From NCBI GenBank assembly GCA_029266475.1, contig JAQSWU010000013.1:1-41017 (forward strand): 41,017 bases of DNA, given 5' to 3'. This document shows, one piece after another, positions 25,503 to 33,524 of the stretch. The position numbers and the translations under genes are program-made. The notes under the pieces are model-generated. The model worked only from the letters and a program-made list of their open reading frames with translations. It was not told the origin of the DNA and did not search any database. Source of the stretch: Rickettsiaceae bacterium (GTDB lineage: Bacteria > Pseudomonadota > Alphaproteobacteria > Rickettsiales > Rickettsiaceae). Position 1 is the first letter of the stretch. Each line of letters starts with the position of its first letter.

Positions 25503-26846
25503 ATGAGTAAGGTTAAAAGACAATATTTTTGCTCAAATTGTGGAGCTGTACATTCAAAATGGTCAGGGCAGTGTTTCGACTGTAAAGAATGGGATTCGAT
25601 AACAGAAGAAATCGTATCTAAAAAAGGAGAAGAATCATCAATTTTAATAGGAAAACCACTGGCGCTTGAATCTTTAGACTCTTCAATGAAGGAAGAACCA
25701 AGATATATTACGCCAATTGGCGAGCTTAATAGAGTACTTGGTGGTGGCTTAGTCTCAGGTTCTACTATACTTATAGGGGGAGACCCTGGGATTGGGAAAT
25801 CTACACTTCTCTTGCAACTTGCAGCAACCCTCTCTGAACATACTTTAAGCTGTTTATATATTACAGGGGAAGAATCTACTAGCCAAGTTAAAATGCGTGC
25901 ATTTAGGCTGGGTCTTGCCCATTTTCCTTTAAAAATTATCTCTGCCACCAAGGTAGAAGATATAGTAACTACCATTGATACTCATAAAAATACAATTAAA
26001 TTAGTCGTAATTGATTCTATTCAAACAATGTTTTCTGAAGATATAAGTTCAGCGCCAGGTACTGTATCACAAGTGAGAGCAACGGCACATGCACTCATTT
26101 CTTATGCCAAGCAAAATGATATAATACTGCTAATTGTTGGGCATGTTACTAAGGAGGGTGAACTAGCTGGCCCTAAGGTGTTAGAGCATATGGTTGATAC
26201 AGTGCTTTATTTTGAAGGTGATAGAAACCACCATTTTAGAATACTTCGTTCAATTAAAAATCGGTTTGGCGGTATTAATGAAATAGGCGTTTTTGAAATG
26301 CGCGAAGCTGGTCTTGTAGAAGTTACTAATCCATCGGAATTATTTTTGATGCAGCGAGAAAGTAATGTTAGCGGTACTACGGTTTTTGCTGGTATAGAAG
26401 GTTCAAGACCAGTACTAGTTGAAATACAGGCGCTCACTGCTCCTTCAAATATGGCCACGCCCAGAAGATCTGTAGTTGGCTGGGATGCTAACCGCTTATC
26501 AATGCTACTTGCAGTACTTGCGGTTCGTTATGGATTAAATTTATCCTCGCATGAAGTGTATTTAAGTGTAGCAGGGGGGCTTAAAATTACTGAACCAGCC
26601 GCAGACCTTGCTGTTGCCAGCTGTATAATATCTGCCGCTCTAAATAGACCGTTACCAGAGAAGACAGTGTTTTTTGGTGAAGTGGGTTTGTCGGGAGAGG
26701 TTAGGAAGGTCTCACAGGCTGAGCTCCGCATAAAAGAAGCGCAAAAACTTGGTTTTACCGATGTGGTCTGTTCTTTAAACGAAAATTTGAAAGACAATAC
26801 TGTTCAAGGCATTGCTCACATTAAGCAATTAAAAGGTTTAGTATAG
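25503..26846 (+). CDS. radA: DNA repair protein RadA
   Basis: A 447-aa RecA-like, DnaB-type helicase involved in processing recombination intermediates. The N-terminal zinc finger uses Cys10, Cys13, Cys24 and Cys27; Walker A is GDPGIGKST (93-101), Walker B includes LVVIDSIQ (167-174), and the RadA-specific KNRFG motif is at 252-256. The C-terminal Lon-protease-like domain contains LSSHEVYLSVAGGLKI, the usual non-proteolytic version. It starts 2 bp after rsmD. Downstream, two hairpins separate it from the converging ankyrin gene. Confidence 0.96.
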   Translation: MSKVKRQYFCSNCGAVHSKWSGQCFDCKEWDSITEEIVSKKGEESSILIGKPLALESLDSSMKEEPRYITPIGELNRVLGGGLVSGSTILIGGDPGIGKSTLLLQLAATLSEHTLSCLYITGEESTSQVKMRAFRLGLAHFPLKIISATKVEDIVTTIDTHKNTIKLVVIDSIQTMFSEDISSAPGTVSQVRATAHALISYAKQNDIILLIVGHVTKEGELAGPKVLEHMVDTVLYFEGDRNHHFRILRSIKNRFGGINEIGVFEMREAGLVEVTNPSELFLMQRESNVSGTTVFAGIEGSRPVLVEIQALTAPSNMATPRRSVVGWDANRLSMLLAVLAVRYGLNLSSHEVYLSVAGGLKITEPAADLAVASCIISAALNRPLPEKTVFFGEVGLSGEVRKVSQAELRIKEAQKLGFTDVVCSLNENLKDNTVQGIAHIKQLKGLV

Positions 26847-26916
26847 ATATCTTCAATGAGCTATTTAAGTGAGCTAAATAATTTCCTTATATCTTAATGT
26901 AGACGTTTCTTCTGAA

Positions 26917-26968
26917 AGCTGGTTACGGAACAGCTAGAGGTAGTAAGGCCATTTCAAGTCCTTACTAC
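26917..26968. terminator. Tandem hairpins between converging radA and ankyrin gene
   Basis: The stronger hairpin pairs GTAGTAAGG (26940-26948) with CCTTACTAC (26960-26968), nine perfect pairs with an 11-base loop, extended by AGA/TCT past a bulge. Just before it, AGCTG (26917-26921) pairs with CAGCT (26931-26935). Lying between two convergent stop codons and lacking a strong T-run, they probably act as a bidirectional transcript end. Confidence 0.5.
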
Positions 26969-26979
26969 TCTAAGACTTC

Positions 26980-29349
26980 TTATAGGCCGAAATCATTTCC
27001 TAAGATTGCTGGATCTACTAGTAAACTGTCTTCAACTTCATCGATTTCCATTTTACCTGCAAGACCTTTTAAGCCTGAATCTTGATAGCCAAAGATTGGT
27101 GCTGCATATTCTGTCGCCTCTACTTTGGAAGTATCTAGTTTATTGGTCAAAAAGCCAGGGCATTGATATTCAGGAAATAACGCATAAAAGAGTAATGCTT
27201 CTTTCTCTTCAGTAGTTTCATATATCTCGCTAAACTCAATTTTAGTTCTTTTATCAGTGTTGTTACTTACTACAGAGGATAATTTACTAAACAATACTTC
27301 TACATCTTCTATGAATTTATTAGGAACCTTAAAACTATCTTCATAGCCTATTTTTTTAAGATAGTTTTTCTTCGCAGCAAGATATTGATTGAAGCTATTC
27401 TTTAAGGCATTAAGAGTAGCAATAACAGTATTATTATGCTTGTTATAAGCGTATAATTTTAGAAATTTTAAGTAGTTATCTTGATCGCCTTGATTCCAAA
27501 TATTATTTTTCAATTGGTCAAAAGTGGCTACAGTGCTAATCTCATAAAGCTTCCTTGCTGCTTCCATATCAGAAATATCAAAACATTCCTTAAGACTAGC
27601 TATTTTATCAAGAATTTCGCTAACCGCTGGACTTGTTCTATGATTTTGAAAGTAACTTTCTAACTCGTTTAAATCAATTATCTTGCCTTCAAAACTAATG
27701 TTTTGCTTGAGTTTGAGCTCCATTTTTGAAATTATGATTTCAGCGCTTTCTTTGGTTAAATTAATTGGCTCAGGTAATTCATTACTAAATAACTTTTCAG
27801 CATATTCCTGAGCTTCAAGCATTGCTAATATATTATCATCATTAATTCTATTATAATTTTTTGTCTTCTTATCAATGACTCTGGCGCCATTTTTGATTAA
27901 AAACATGACGATATCTTTATGCTTTTTAGTTGCAGCATAATATAACGCTGATGCACCAAAACAATCTTTATTAATATCTGCTCCATATTGTAGAAGTAAT
28001 TTTACGATATCTAGACAGCCATTTTCCGCTGCATTATGTAAGGCTGTCTGTTGATCAGTGGTGGTTTGATCAATTTCTGCTCCAGCCTCAATTAATAATC
28101 GGACGACCTCTTTGTGTCCTTTTGAGGCTGCACGCCTTAATGGAAAGAGCTCCGTAGTTCCATCATCGTTGACTTTGGCACCTGCCTTTATTAATAAATC
28201 CACTATTTCAATATACCCATTTTCTGCTGCGTGTAATATTGGAGGATATAAATCTCCATCATCATGCTCTTCCCTATCTACGCCGGTTTCGTTTACATCA
28301 GCCCCAGCTTCAATTAATAACTTTACTATCTTAGTATATCCATATCTTGCAGCCCAAAATAAAGCAGTATGTCCATTCTCATCAAGCCAATCTAATAGGA
28401 GAGTTTGTAAATTAATAGTTTTAAAATTTTTAGCAAACTCTAATATAAAGGCTACAGACTCTTCAAAGCCAGCTTTAGCCGCTAAATGTAAAGGTGTTTC
28501 ATACTCATGATTAAAGTTCTCAGGGGCAGCCCCAGCTTTTAGTAATAACTCTACAATTTTAGTATGTCCATGCATGGCGGCTAAATGTAAGGCTGTATTT
28601 CCATTATCATCTTCTGAATCGATATTTAAGCTATAGTTTATTAATCCTTCTAATAAACTAGGAAATATCTCTAAATCTCCATCTATAGCAGCTTGGCGTA
28701 GATCATTGCAGTAATCTTCATTTGCAGACTCTTTTTCTAAAAGCTTTACTACATCTAAATATCCATTTTCTCGAGCTCTTTGTAATGGAGTTGCTCCTTG
28801 ATTATCTATAGAATAAATATCAGCCCCTCTACTAATCAAATATTTAGCAGCAGCTTTGTGGCCTTTTGTTGCTGCAAGATGTAAAGGGGTTTCTCCTTGA
28901 GCATTTGGTAAATCAATTTCTGTTATCTCAAAAGCAGCACTTATTCCACCGTAACCAATACCACCCTCAAGGAGACCTCTTAAAGCCTTAATATTACCAT
29001 TCTCGGCAGCCGTATGCAGCGCTGTAGACCCTGTAGGAGCTATTTTGTTCGTATCAACATTACTTATTGTGAACCCTTCACGCACAATATCCTTATGATC
29101 AATTAGTGCTACGTAATGTAGAAAGGTGTGTCCCTCATTATTAGCGTGTCCTGTATAATCACTATTGCTGTTATTTGATTCTTCAGTATATTCATCTATT
29201 AAAGACAAAAAAGTAGTCGCATCTTCAAAATTATTGAATGATTGCTCTTCAGATGGTGCAATTAGGTTCTCTGGTAGATTATCTTCTTGCTCTCTAGAGA
29301 TAGGCTCATTTGTATCATTTGTAATATCTTCTTGTTTTCTTTTGCTCAT
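26980..29349 (-). CDS. Large ankyrin-repeat protein (789 aa)
   Basis: A soluble protein with about eleven ankyrin repeats. A polar acidic N-terminus (1-70) is followed by repeats beginning near residues 71, 106, 150, 183, 248, 281, 323, 367, 400, 433 and 463; many have the canonical TALH/TPLHLAA...GH...IVxLLLxxGA pattern. Residues about 500-789 form a separate helical, charged C-terminal domain I cannot name, with an acidic final stretch. No signal peptide or membrane helix is seen. Such proteins in intracellular Rickettsiales often act as type IV-secreted host effectors; that role is inferred. AAGGAAA precedes the ATG, and a promoter is predicted upstream. It lies downstream of a second ankyrin gene and fliE on the same strand. 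Confidence 0.88.
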   Translation of the reverse strand: MSKRKQEDITNDTNEPISREQEDNLPENLIAPSEEQSFNNFEDATTFLSLIDEYTEESNNSNSDYTGHANNEGHTFLHYVALIDHKDIVREGFTISNVDTNKIAPTGSTALHTAAENGNIKALRGLLEGGIGYGGISAAFEITEIDLPNAQGETPLHLAATKGHKAAAKYLISRGADIYSIDNQGATPLQRARENGYLDVVKLLEKESANEDYCNDLRQAAIDGDLEIFPSLLEGLINYSLNIDSEDDNGNTALHLAAMHGHTKIVELLLKAGAAPENFNHEYETPLHLAAKAGFEESVAFILEFAKNFKTINLQTLLLDWLDENGHTALFWAARYGYTKIVKLLIEAGADVNETGVDREEHDDGDLYPPILHAAENGYIEIVDLLIKAGAKVNDDGTTELFPLRRAASKGHKEVVRLLIEAGAEIDQTTTDQQTALHNAAENGCLDIVKLLLQYGADINKDCFGASALYYAATKKHKDIVMFLIKNGARVIDKKTKNYNRINDDNILAMLEAQEYAEKLFSNELPEPINLTKESAEIIISKMELKLKQNISFEGKIIDLNELESYFQNHRTSPAVSEILDKIASLKECFDISDMEAARKLYEISTVATFDQLKNNIWNQGDQDNYLKFLKLYAYNKHNNTVIATLNALKNSFNQYLAAKKNYLKKIGYEDSFKVPNKFIEDVEVLFSKLSSVVSNNTDKRTKIEFSEIYETTEEKEALLFYALFPEYQCPGFLTNKLDTSKVEATEYAAPIFGYQDSGLKGLAGKMEIDEVEDSLLVDPAILGNDFGL

Positions 29350-29385
29350 CGTTTCCTTAATAATTACAGATTTTTTCGCATGGTA

Positions 29386-29413
29386 ATTATAATTATATTA
29401 AGAAAAAAGTAAA
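29386..29413 (-). promoter_or_regulatory. Predicted promoter of the 789-aa ankyrin gene
   Basis: On the minus strand TTTACT (29413-29408) and a perfect TATAAT (29391-29386) are 16 bp apart, about 37 bases before the ATG. It would let this ankyrin gene be expressed separately from the flagellar operon upstream. Confidence 0.45.
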
Positions 29414-29514
29414 GATATATTCACGCTTTATGTTGCGCAAATGTTAAATAAAATTATGCTGTTTATTGAATGCTTACTTAATAGCTATTTGATATTTTGC
29501 TCAAAAGGTAAAAA

Positions 29515-30225
29515 TTATAGTTTGAAACCACTTCTACCCTTTTTAATCGGTTTTTCTTTAGATTTACTAGCCTTCTCGATTGGATGAATAGAAGTAATTT
29601 TTTTACCGATATGACCTGCTATAATTTTTAAATTTTCCCATTTTCTATCTATTGATTTAGAGAAATTAGAAGCCAGAGAAGCAGCTTTTTCATTTTTTTT
29701 AGCTACTTTTACAAGATTTGACAGTTCTTTATCTAAATCTTTATGAAGCTTAGTGGAGGTAATTGAATAGATGGTTTCTATAGCCTGCATTTTTTTCTCT
29801 TGAAAGTTTTTTACCTCTCCTGTTGAAGGATTGACTTCATCGAGTTTTGCCTCGAAAACTTTCCTTACAATGTTATTAGCAGCATCAATATTTGTGATCA
29901 TAGGTATTTTATCTATTGCTGGGAAAACTTCTCTAGCCTCTTTGATCCTTGCTGGACCTTGGTTTATCCAAGCATTTATATTGGGGTTTTCTTTATTTTC
30001 TACCATTTCACTAAGGAACATTCTCTCGCATTTTGCTGCATAATATGCTGCAGAATGCCCAGCTGCTGTAGTCGCATTTCGATCAGCTCCATTTCTTATT
30101 AATTCTATAGCAGTCTTATAGTCTCCCCCTCTTGCGGATACCATCAACGGAGTCATTCCTTGCATGTTTCTTGCGTTAATATTAGCTTTTTGATTCGATG
30201 TCGCTGAGTTTTCATTGCTTTTCAT
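29515..30225 (-). CDS. Short ankyrin-repeat protein with basic helical tail (236 aa)
   Basis: Two ankyrin repeats at about 20-54 (GMTPLMVSARGGDYKTAIELIRNGAD) and 55-88 (a degenerate HSAAYYAAK repeat) are followed by a long helical region and a strongly basic C-terminus rich in Lys (from about 205, SKSKEKPIKKGRSG). No signal peptide. The function is unknown; the basic tail could bind nucleic acid or membranes, or serve as a C-terminal secretion signal. It is 196 bp downstream of fliE on the same strand, with a TATAAT-like -10 at 30259-30254, so it may be transcribed alone or with the flagellar operon. Confidence 0.8.
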   Translation of the reverse strand: MKSNENSATSNQKANINARNMQGMTPLMVSARGGDYKTAIELIRNGADRNATTAAGHSAAYYAAKCERMFLSEMVENKENPNINAWINQGPARIKEAREVFPAIDKIPMITNIDAANNIVRKVFEAKLDEVNPSTGEVKNFQEKKMQAIETIYSITSTKLHKDLDKELSNLVKVAKKNEKAASLASNFSKSIDRKWENLKIIAGHIGKKITSIHPIEKASKSKEKPIKKGRSGFKL

Positions 30226-30421
30226 AAAACTTTCAATAAATGTTAATTTAAAGATTATACTGTTTAAGGGTTAAAAAAGTATTAATGAAGTTGTAAGTGT
30301 GCGCTTTGTACATCGAGTATTTAAGGCTACTGCTCTCTAGAAGCGTCCTAGCTTGTCTTTTGTTTAAGTCTTCGAATTATTCAGATCTAGAGGTTTAACT
30401 TTAAAAGTGCCCTAGGCTAAC

Positions 30422-30859
30422 TTATAGCTGCATATTGAATATTTTATCTAGCCCTTGAGTTAGTTGGTCTCTAAAAGCTACTACTGTTCTTAGGGTGTTT
30501 TGTGCTTGAGTCGTGCTGGTAGCTAATTCTAGAATCGATGCTTCACCGATTAAAGCTTTTTTTGTTACAGCCTCTGCAGCTTTTAATGGAGCCTTAACAG
30601 CAGCTATTGCTTGAGTTACAAAGTTTCCGGAAGGTACCGATTGAACGCTGCGTGTTTTGATATGAGATAGTATTTGCTCAGGGCTCATTTTAGAATAAAC
30701 ATTAAATACATTATCTACAATGTTTTTAAAATTTCCTCCATTGCTTGACCCAAACTTAACGCTCTCACCAGGGATTGGCCCAATGCCGCTACCAAAGTTT
30801 GCTGAATCTACCTTGCTATATGCTTGAAATGCTTGCAGGGATGCTTTATCAATAGCCAT
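30422..30859 (-). CDS. fliE: Flagellar hook-basal body protein FliE
   Basis: A 145-aa protein corresponding to FliE, which links the MS ring to the proximal rod and helps open the export gate. The C-terminal half (about 93-145), with the helix pattern AAEAVTKKALIGEASILELATSTTQAQ and the end VVAFRDQLTQGLDKIFNM, matches FliE; the N-terminal half is Gly/Ser-rich and poorly conserved, and makes the protein longer than typical FliE (about 105 aa). Its ATG overlaps the flgC stop as TAATG, so it is translated with flgC. The gene order flgB-flgC-fliE is the standard flagellar rod operon. Confidence 0.87.
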   Translation of the reverse strand: MAIDKASLQAFQAYSKVDSANFGSGIGPIPGESVKFGSSNGGNFKNIVDNVFNVYSKMSPEQILSHIKTRSVQSVPSGNFVTQAIAAVKAPLKAAEAVTKKALIGEASILELATSTTQAQNTLRTVVAFRDQLTQGLDKIFNMQL

Positions 30860-31368
30860 TATCTCATTACCTCTATAGTTTTTTGTAACATTGCTTTTGA
30901 TATTTCAATTACGCTTAAATTAGCTTCGTAACTATTTTTTGCTTCAATAGTATCTGCTTTCTCTATTTCTTTGTAAACATTGGGATAAAGAACATACCCT
31001 TCGGCGTCAGCTGCGGGGTGATGCGGATCAAATCTTTTAATAAATACAGATTTATCAACAGAGTATTTTTTAACTTTCACAATATTGGTCTTTAATTTTG
31101 GATCGTATTTATTTTCTACGAACAAGACTTTCCTTTGGTAAGGAGCCTCGCCTGGTAATGTACCAGTCGAATCTTCGTTAGCAATATTCTCAGCAGCGAT
31201 TTTTAAACGCTCCATCTGTACTTTTGCTCCGTGGCCAGCTATTTCCATTGATTTAAGTAAGCTATCTTCTAGTGAGAAAGCTGTATTAGGGGTGAAGATT
31301 AGGTATGAGAGTATAATAACTTGGTTTAAAGCTAATAAAAAAATATTATAAGCCCTAAGCCTTGCCAT
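30859..31368 (-). CDS. flgC: Flagellar basal-body rod protein FlgC with N-terminal signal-like extension
   Basis: Proximal rod protein FlgC. From about residue 33 the sequence follows the family: LLKSMEIAGHG, then LKIAAENIANEDSTG, the mid-part VLYPNV, and the C-terminal NSYEANLSVIEISKAM. In place of the usual immediate start there is an extension: basic MARLR, a hydrophobic run (about 9-25) and the small-residue stretch TPNTAFS, resembling a Sec signal peptide with cleavage near 30-32. The ATG at 31368 overlaps the flgB stop as TAATG, the same coupling used at flgC-fliE, supporting translation of the extension. The frame can extend to an ATG at 31401, inside flgB. Rod proteins normally travel through the flagellar exporter and lack such a peptide. 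Confidence 0.85.
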   Translation of the reverse strand: MARLRAYNIFLLALNQVIILSYLIFTPNTAFSLEDSLLKSMEIAGHGAKVQMERLKIAAENIANEDSTGTLPGEAPYQRKVLFVENKYDPKLKTNIVKVKKYSVDKSVFIKRFDPHHPAADAEGYVLYPNVYKEIEKADTIEAKNSYEANLSVIEISKAMLQKTIEVMR

Positions 31369-31754
31369 TATTGTCCGCTCCTGCCAAGGGCTGATATCCA
31401 TAAAGCATTAGCTTTCATATAAGCTTCGGTGACGGTATTATATTTTAACTGATTTGCTGCAATTTTCTGAGTTTGCTGAGGGATAGAGATATTATTACCA
31501 TTAGGCTTCATTTCATCGGCATCTTTTTGATAAATTACTTTAAAAATTGAAGTCTGCTTACCTTGGATATGGTTATTATGAGTAGTTGCAAGCCCAACAG
31601 ATGAGCGAACAAAACTATCAAATGATTTTTGCGGGGCAATTTCACGCGCAAGACGTCCTGGAGTATTTGCGTTCATTACATTATCTGCTAAAACCTCATG
31701 GTTTTTAGAGTAATATTCTAAAGATTTAACTATCTCATTTATGTTAAGACCCAT
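31368..31754 (-). CDS. flgB: Flagellar basal-body rod protein FlgB
   Basis: A 128-aa proximal rod subunit. The N-terminal region contains the rod signature LADNVMNANTPGRLAREI (about 22-39), and the C-terminal helix NQLKYNTVTEAYMKANALW (about 101-119) is the usual D0 partner. There is no N-terminal extension, unlike the neighbouring FlgC. It is the first gene of the flgB-flgC-fliE operon and diverges from csrA, with 151 bp between their starts. Its stop overlaps the preferred flgC start by one base. Confidence 0.9.
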   Translation of the reverse strand: MGLNINEIVKSLEYYSKNHEVLADNVMNANTPGRLAREIAPQKSFDSFVRSSVGLATTHNNHIQGKQTSIFKVIYQKDADEMKPNGNNISIPQQTQKIAANQLKYNTVTEAYMKANALWISALGRSGQ

Positions 31755-31905
31755 AGAGCAAGAACCGCTTAAATTTTTCTTAATTAAATCATTTTTTATT
31801 TACTATTTAAAGGAAATGCTATAAATATTGTTATAAATTAGTAGAAAATGTGGTATAAATTCAAACCGAACTATTATTCTTCGCCTACAAAACAATGGGT
31901 AATGT

Positions 31906-32157
31906 ATGCTCTATATAACACGCCGAATTGGCGAGACAATTGTTGTAAACAATAATATTGAAATTACGGTATTAGAAATCATCGGTAAAAAAATCAAGCT
32001 AGGTTGCAAATTTCCAAAGAGCAGCACGGTATATCGTAAAGAGCTTCACGATAAAATAACTAGCGAAAATTTAGCGGCTATTGGAGAATTAGAAGTCTCA
32101 AGCGATTCGCTACTGCCTGAGCCTAAGAACTTATTCAGTAAAATAAACAAGGATTAA
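31906..32157 (+). CDS. csrA: Carbon storage regulator CsrA (RsmA)
   Basis: An 83-aa homologue of the dimeric RNA-binding regulator CsrA, which binds GGA motifs in mRNA leaders and controls translation of flagellar and metabolic genes. MLYITRRIGETI (1-12) includes the N-terminal RNA-binding strand, and VYRKEL carries Arg44, the residue critical for RNA binding in E. coli. The protein is about 20 residues longer at the C-terminus than E. coli CsrA. It is transcribed divergently from flgB, and its stop overlaps the end of a convergent 59-aa gene by 4 bp. The position next to flagellar genes suggests, but does not prove, a role in their control. Confidence 0.93.
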   Translation: MLYITRRIGETIVVNNNIEITVLEIIGKKIKLGCKFPKSSTVYRKELHDKITSENLAAIGELEVSSDSLLPEPKNLFSKINKD

Positions 32158-32333
32158 TTAAGCTCATTAACCTCGTTAATTAGTGTGCTTTTTGAATCTA
32201 AACTATGGATATTTAGATCACTTGGCATCATCTTTTTAGCTTTTATTGTCTGTTCGATAAAGCTTGATATCTCGGCTTGCGCTTTTTTAATGCCTAAAGA
32301 TACTTCTTTATTTATTTGCTCAAAGTTATTCAT
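32154..32333 (-). CDS. Small 59-aa protein coupled to an ankyrin gene
   Basis: A 59-aa polar, mostly helical protein with no recognised domain, signal peptide or membrane helix. Evidence that it is real: GGAGAAA lies about 6 bases before the ATG at 32333, and that ATG overlaps the upstream ankyrin gene's stop codon by 8 bp (ATGAATAA), a typical coupled arrangement. A TTG three residues earlier is less likely. Its end overlaps the csrA stop from the opposite strand by 4 bp. Size and charge would suit a chaperone or partner of the ankyrin protein; this is speculation from position. Confidence 0.6.
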   Translation of the reverse strand: MNNFEQINKEVSLGIKKAQAEISSFIEQTIKAKKMMPSDLNIHSLDSKSTLINEVNELN

Positions 32334-33438
32334 ATGCAATTTCTCCGATAAACTTATTAATGTGAGGAGCCAAAATTTTGGTTATCTCTTCTTGATTACG
32401 TGCTGCAGATAATGAAAGAATCTTTATTTCAGTTAAAGCAACAATTAAATTATCGACGCAAGGTTCAACGTTCTGAAGAGACTTATCCGTAAATTTAAAT
32501 TCCTTAATTTTTCGCATTAAGTCATCTCTTAACCTAGAATTAAGAGAGCTGTCTTTGCGGAGCCCAACAAAAGTTCCTCTTGAGTCAACTAAATGCGAAA
32601 CTAGCGTCATTACTAATTCTTTAGTCCTTGAATAGCCGAATTCATTAGCAAGAGGGGCTTCTATTTTTGCCCCATTTCTAACTAGCAATGGCACTACACT
32701 ATAATGTCCTTTTTCTAAAGCAATCTCTGCTGCTGATTTATGCTGCCCGTTATTTAACTCTAAGTTAGAGCCATTATTGATCAAGCTTGCAATTACTTCC
32801 TTATTACCTAAAGAGGCGGCAAATATTAAAGGTGTAGATTTAGTGAAATCTCGTGAATTTACAAGCTTAAGCTTTTCAAAGCTACATAATAGCTCGATAA
32901 CTTCAAGTGCTGAATACTCAACTGCAAGATGTAGTAAGCTTTTACCTGCAAATTTTAAGGACAAGATTTCTTTACCTTGCTCAAGACCACTAAGCATTTC
33001 TAAAAACTCAGCGTTATCAGATTTTATAGCTATTTCAAGTGGTGTAAATTTGTCTTGGTTCTGCGCAAACAAATCCGCTCCTTGATTTAGTAGCTGTTTT
33101 GCAATTAGATTAGCTTTAATCCCAGCTGCAACATGCAGAGCGGTCATACCCTTATGATTTGCCGTATTTAAGATTAAAGCTAAGCAATCACAAGATTTAT
33201 GCTTACACCGGCCAGGCATTAATGAAGGAATTTTTTTAGTTAATTCAATAACATCCATAAAAGGCTGCACAGCATTCTTGCTCACCATATAGTGGAATAT
33301 TGTATTGCCTTTATCATCTTGGCTAAACAGACCTTCACTTATAGTGCTATCGATTTCAAGTAAAATGTCCTTTAAATTTTCTTTAGTATGTACTATTTTA
33401 TTAGCGTACTTCGCTACTTCTGTATCAAAACTAATCAT
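32326..33438 (-). CDS. Ankyrin-repeat protein with a Cys/His cluster (370 aa)
   Basis: A soluble 370-aa ankyrin protein. Repeats begin near residues 42 (KGNTIFHYMV), 96 (KGMTALHVAAG), 129 (DKFTPLEIA), 165 (GKSLLHLAVE), 199 (TKSTPLIFAAS) and 232 (QHKSAAEIALEKGH). Between the first two, Cys78, His80, Cys83 and Cys85 form a compact C-x-H-xx-C-x-C cluster that could bind a metal; such a cluster is not an ankyrin feature. A helical tail of about 100 residues follows the repeats. It heads a two-gene unit with the 59-aa ORF and converges on csrA. An effector role is inferred by analogy only. Confidence 0.85.
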   Translation of the reverse strand: MISFDTEVAKYANKIVHTKENLKDILLEIDSTISEGLFSQDDKGNTIFHYMVSKNAVQPFMDVIELTKKIPSLMPGRCKHKSCDCLALILNTANHKGMTALHVAAGIKANLIAKQLLNQGADLFAQNQDKFTPLEIAIKSDNAEFLEMLSGLEQGKEILSLKFAGKSLLHLAVEYSALEVIELLCSFEKLKLVNSRDFTKSTPLIFAASLGNKEVIASLINNGSNLELNNGQHKSAAEIALEKGHYSVVPLLVRNGAKIEAPLANEFGYSRTKELVMTLVSHLVDSRGTFVGLRKDSSLNSRLRDDLMRKIKEFKFTDKSLQNVEPCVDNLIVALTEIKILSLSAARNQEEITKILAPHINKFIGEIAYE

Positions 33439-33524
33439 CTTAGGCTACCTTCCTAATTTAAACTTCGGTAGATTTTAAGTGAGATTAATTAAAGAAAAGT
33501 TAACAAAAAAAGTTTTTTTTCATT

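Noticed and set aside
28112-28510. 132-codon plus-strand frame inside the large ankyrin gene
   Set aside because: It is antisense to well-formed ankyrin repeats, and its Ser/Ala/Pro-rich translation is a mirror of their codon pattern.
26980-29349. Regular repeats in this region considered as a CRISPR array
   Set aside because: The periodicity is about 100 bp with diverged units and encodes ankyrin repeats in frame; there are no identical short repeats or spacers anywhere in the window.
31369-31401. flgC start at the upstream ATG (31401), adding 11 residues
   Set aside because: It would overlap flgB by 34 bp. The ATG at 31368 overlaps the flgB stop as TAATG, as at two other junctions here, and gives a cleaner signal-peptide N-region.
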